Assembly (NCBI GenBank): GCA_017545095.1
Contig: JAFYCU010000051.1
Coordinates: forward strand, 1 to 14,347
Direction: 5' to 3'
DNA: 14,347 nt
DNA from: Muribaculaceae bacterium
GTDB taxonomy: Bacteria > Bacteroidota > Bacteroidia > Bacteroidales > Muribaculaceae
The translations under genes were made by a program, and so were the position numbers. This document shows, one piece after another, positions 14,216 through 14,347 of the stretch; position 1 is the stretch's first letter, and every line of letters begins with the position of its first letter. Below the pieces are notes generated by a model, which did no database searches, was not told where the DNA came from, and saw only the letters and a program-made list of their open reading frames with translations.

Positions 14216-14347
14216 GTAATTCAAGTTTCGCAGGTTGCATAGCTTTGACAATGAGCGAATTGTTCGTTTGTTGGCCCTCTACAAGACCCGTCGCAGAGTG
14301 TGACCGCCATCCCCATGGCACCCGAAGGTGTATCAAAAGTATGGAAC
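14216..14347. other. Window end: no gene assigned
   Basis: The last 132 bases hold no start-to-stop gene I can support. A short plus-strand frame (about 14220-14300) reads FKFRRLHSFDNERIVRLLAL, then YKTRRRV and a stop. It looks protein-like but lacks a start and matches nothing I recognise. Confidence 0.4.

Noticed and set aside
14220..14300. Short plus-strand peptide rich in Arg and Leu at the window end
   Set aside because: It has no start codon, is only about 26 codons long, and has no recognisable homology; it could be a remnant, but this cannot be supported.
1..14347. CRISPR arrays, tRNA or rRNA genes, transposases
   Set aside because: Nothing with spaced identical repeats, cloverleaf-like sequence, rRNA signature or transposase motif was seen on either strand. 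The repeats found are short tandem or inverted types.

Overview
The window looks like a piece of a Bacteroidales chromosome, probably Prevotellaceae or a close relative. The reasons are two SusD/RagB lipoproteins, a SusC/RagA TonB-linked receptor, C-terminal dockerin repeats ending in IMLGK, a T9SS-type sorting tail, and promoters of the Bacteroidetes sigma-ABfr type (TTTG, 19-20 bp, TAnnTTTG). Genus and species cannot be fixed from the sequence alone. Coding DNA is fairly GC-rich; intergenic DNA and the last few hundred bases are AT-richer.

Layout. Bases 1-1574 (+) hold the 3' part of a SusD-like gene whose partner receptor should lie upstream of the window. A hairpin near 1597-1634 separates it from the convergent housekeeping gene pruA (1660-3285, -), a 1-pyrroline-5-carboxylate dehydrogenase. 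Reading leftward from about 12.74 kb to 3.48 kb on the minus strand is a polysaccharide-utilization-type block: SusC-like receptor (12742-9614), SusD-like lipoprotein (9540-7912), an orphan scrap of dockerin tail (about 7846-7796), an AAA-ATPase/PD-(D/E)XK gene split by a one-base frameshift (7735-6183), a secreted dockerin-tailed protein without recognised catalytic motifs (5952-5065), and a secreted GH128-like glycosidase with a CBM6-like module and a dockerin (4939-3479). From 13014 to the end (+) are a small T9SS-tailed protein, the N-terminal stub of an RHS/SpvB-like protein, and an out-of-frame hydrophobic tail that resembles an RHS C-terminal tip.

How the genes may work together. The SusC/SusD pair would import oligosaccharides across the outer membrane. 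The GH128-like enzyme, from a family known for beta-1,3-glucanases, suggests a beta-1,3-glucan substrate, and the second dockerin protein may bind glycan. No SusR/HTCS regulator, GH3 or cohesin gene is visible here. The locus appears rearranged: the ATPase/nuclease gene has its own promoter and lies beside an orphan dockerin 3' end.

The observations most worth following are the dockerin-tail scar, the dockerin-bearing Sus-type locus without a visible cohesin, the RHS stub joined to an orphan C-terminal tail, the structured leader before the second dockerin gene, and the large hairpin between the GH128 gene and pruA. None is proof of a new system; each is an inference from reading the sequence.
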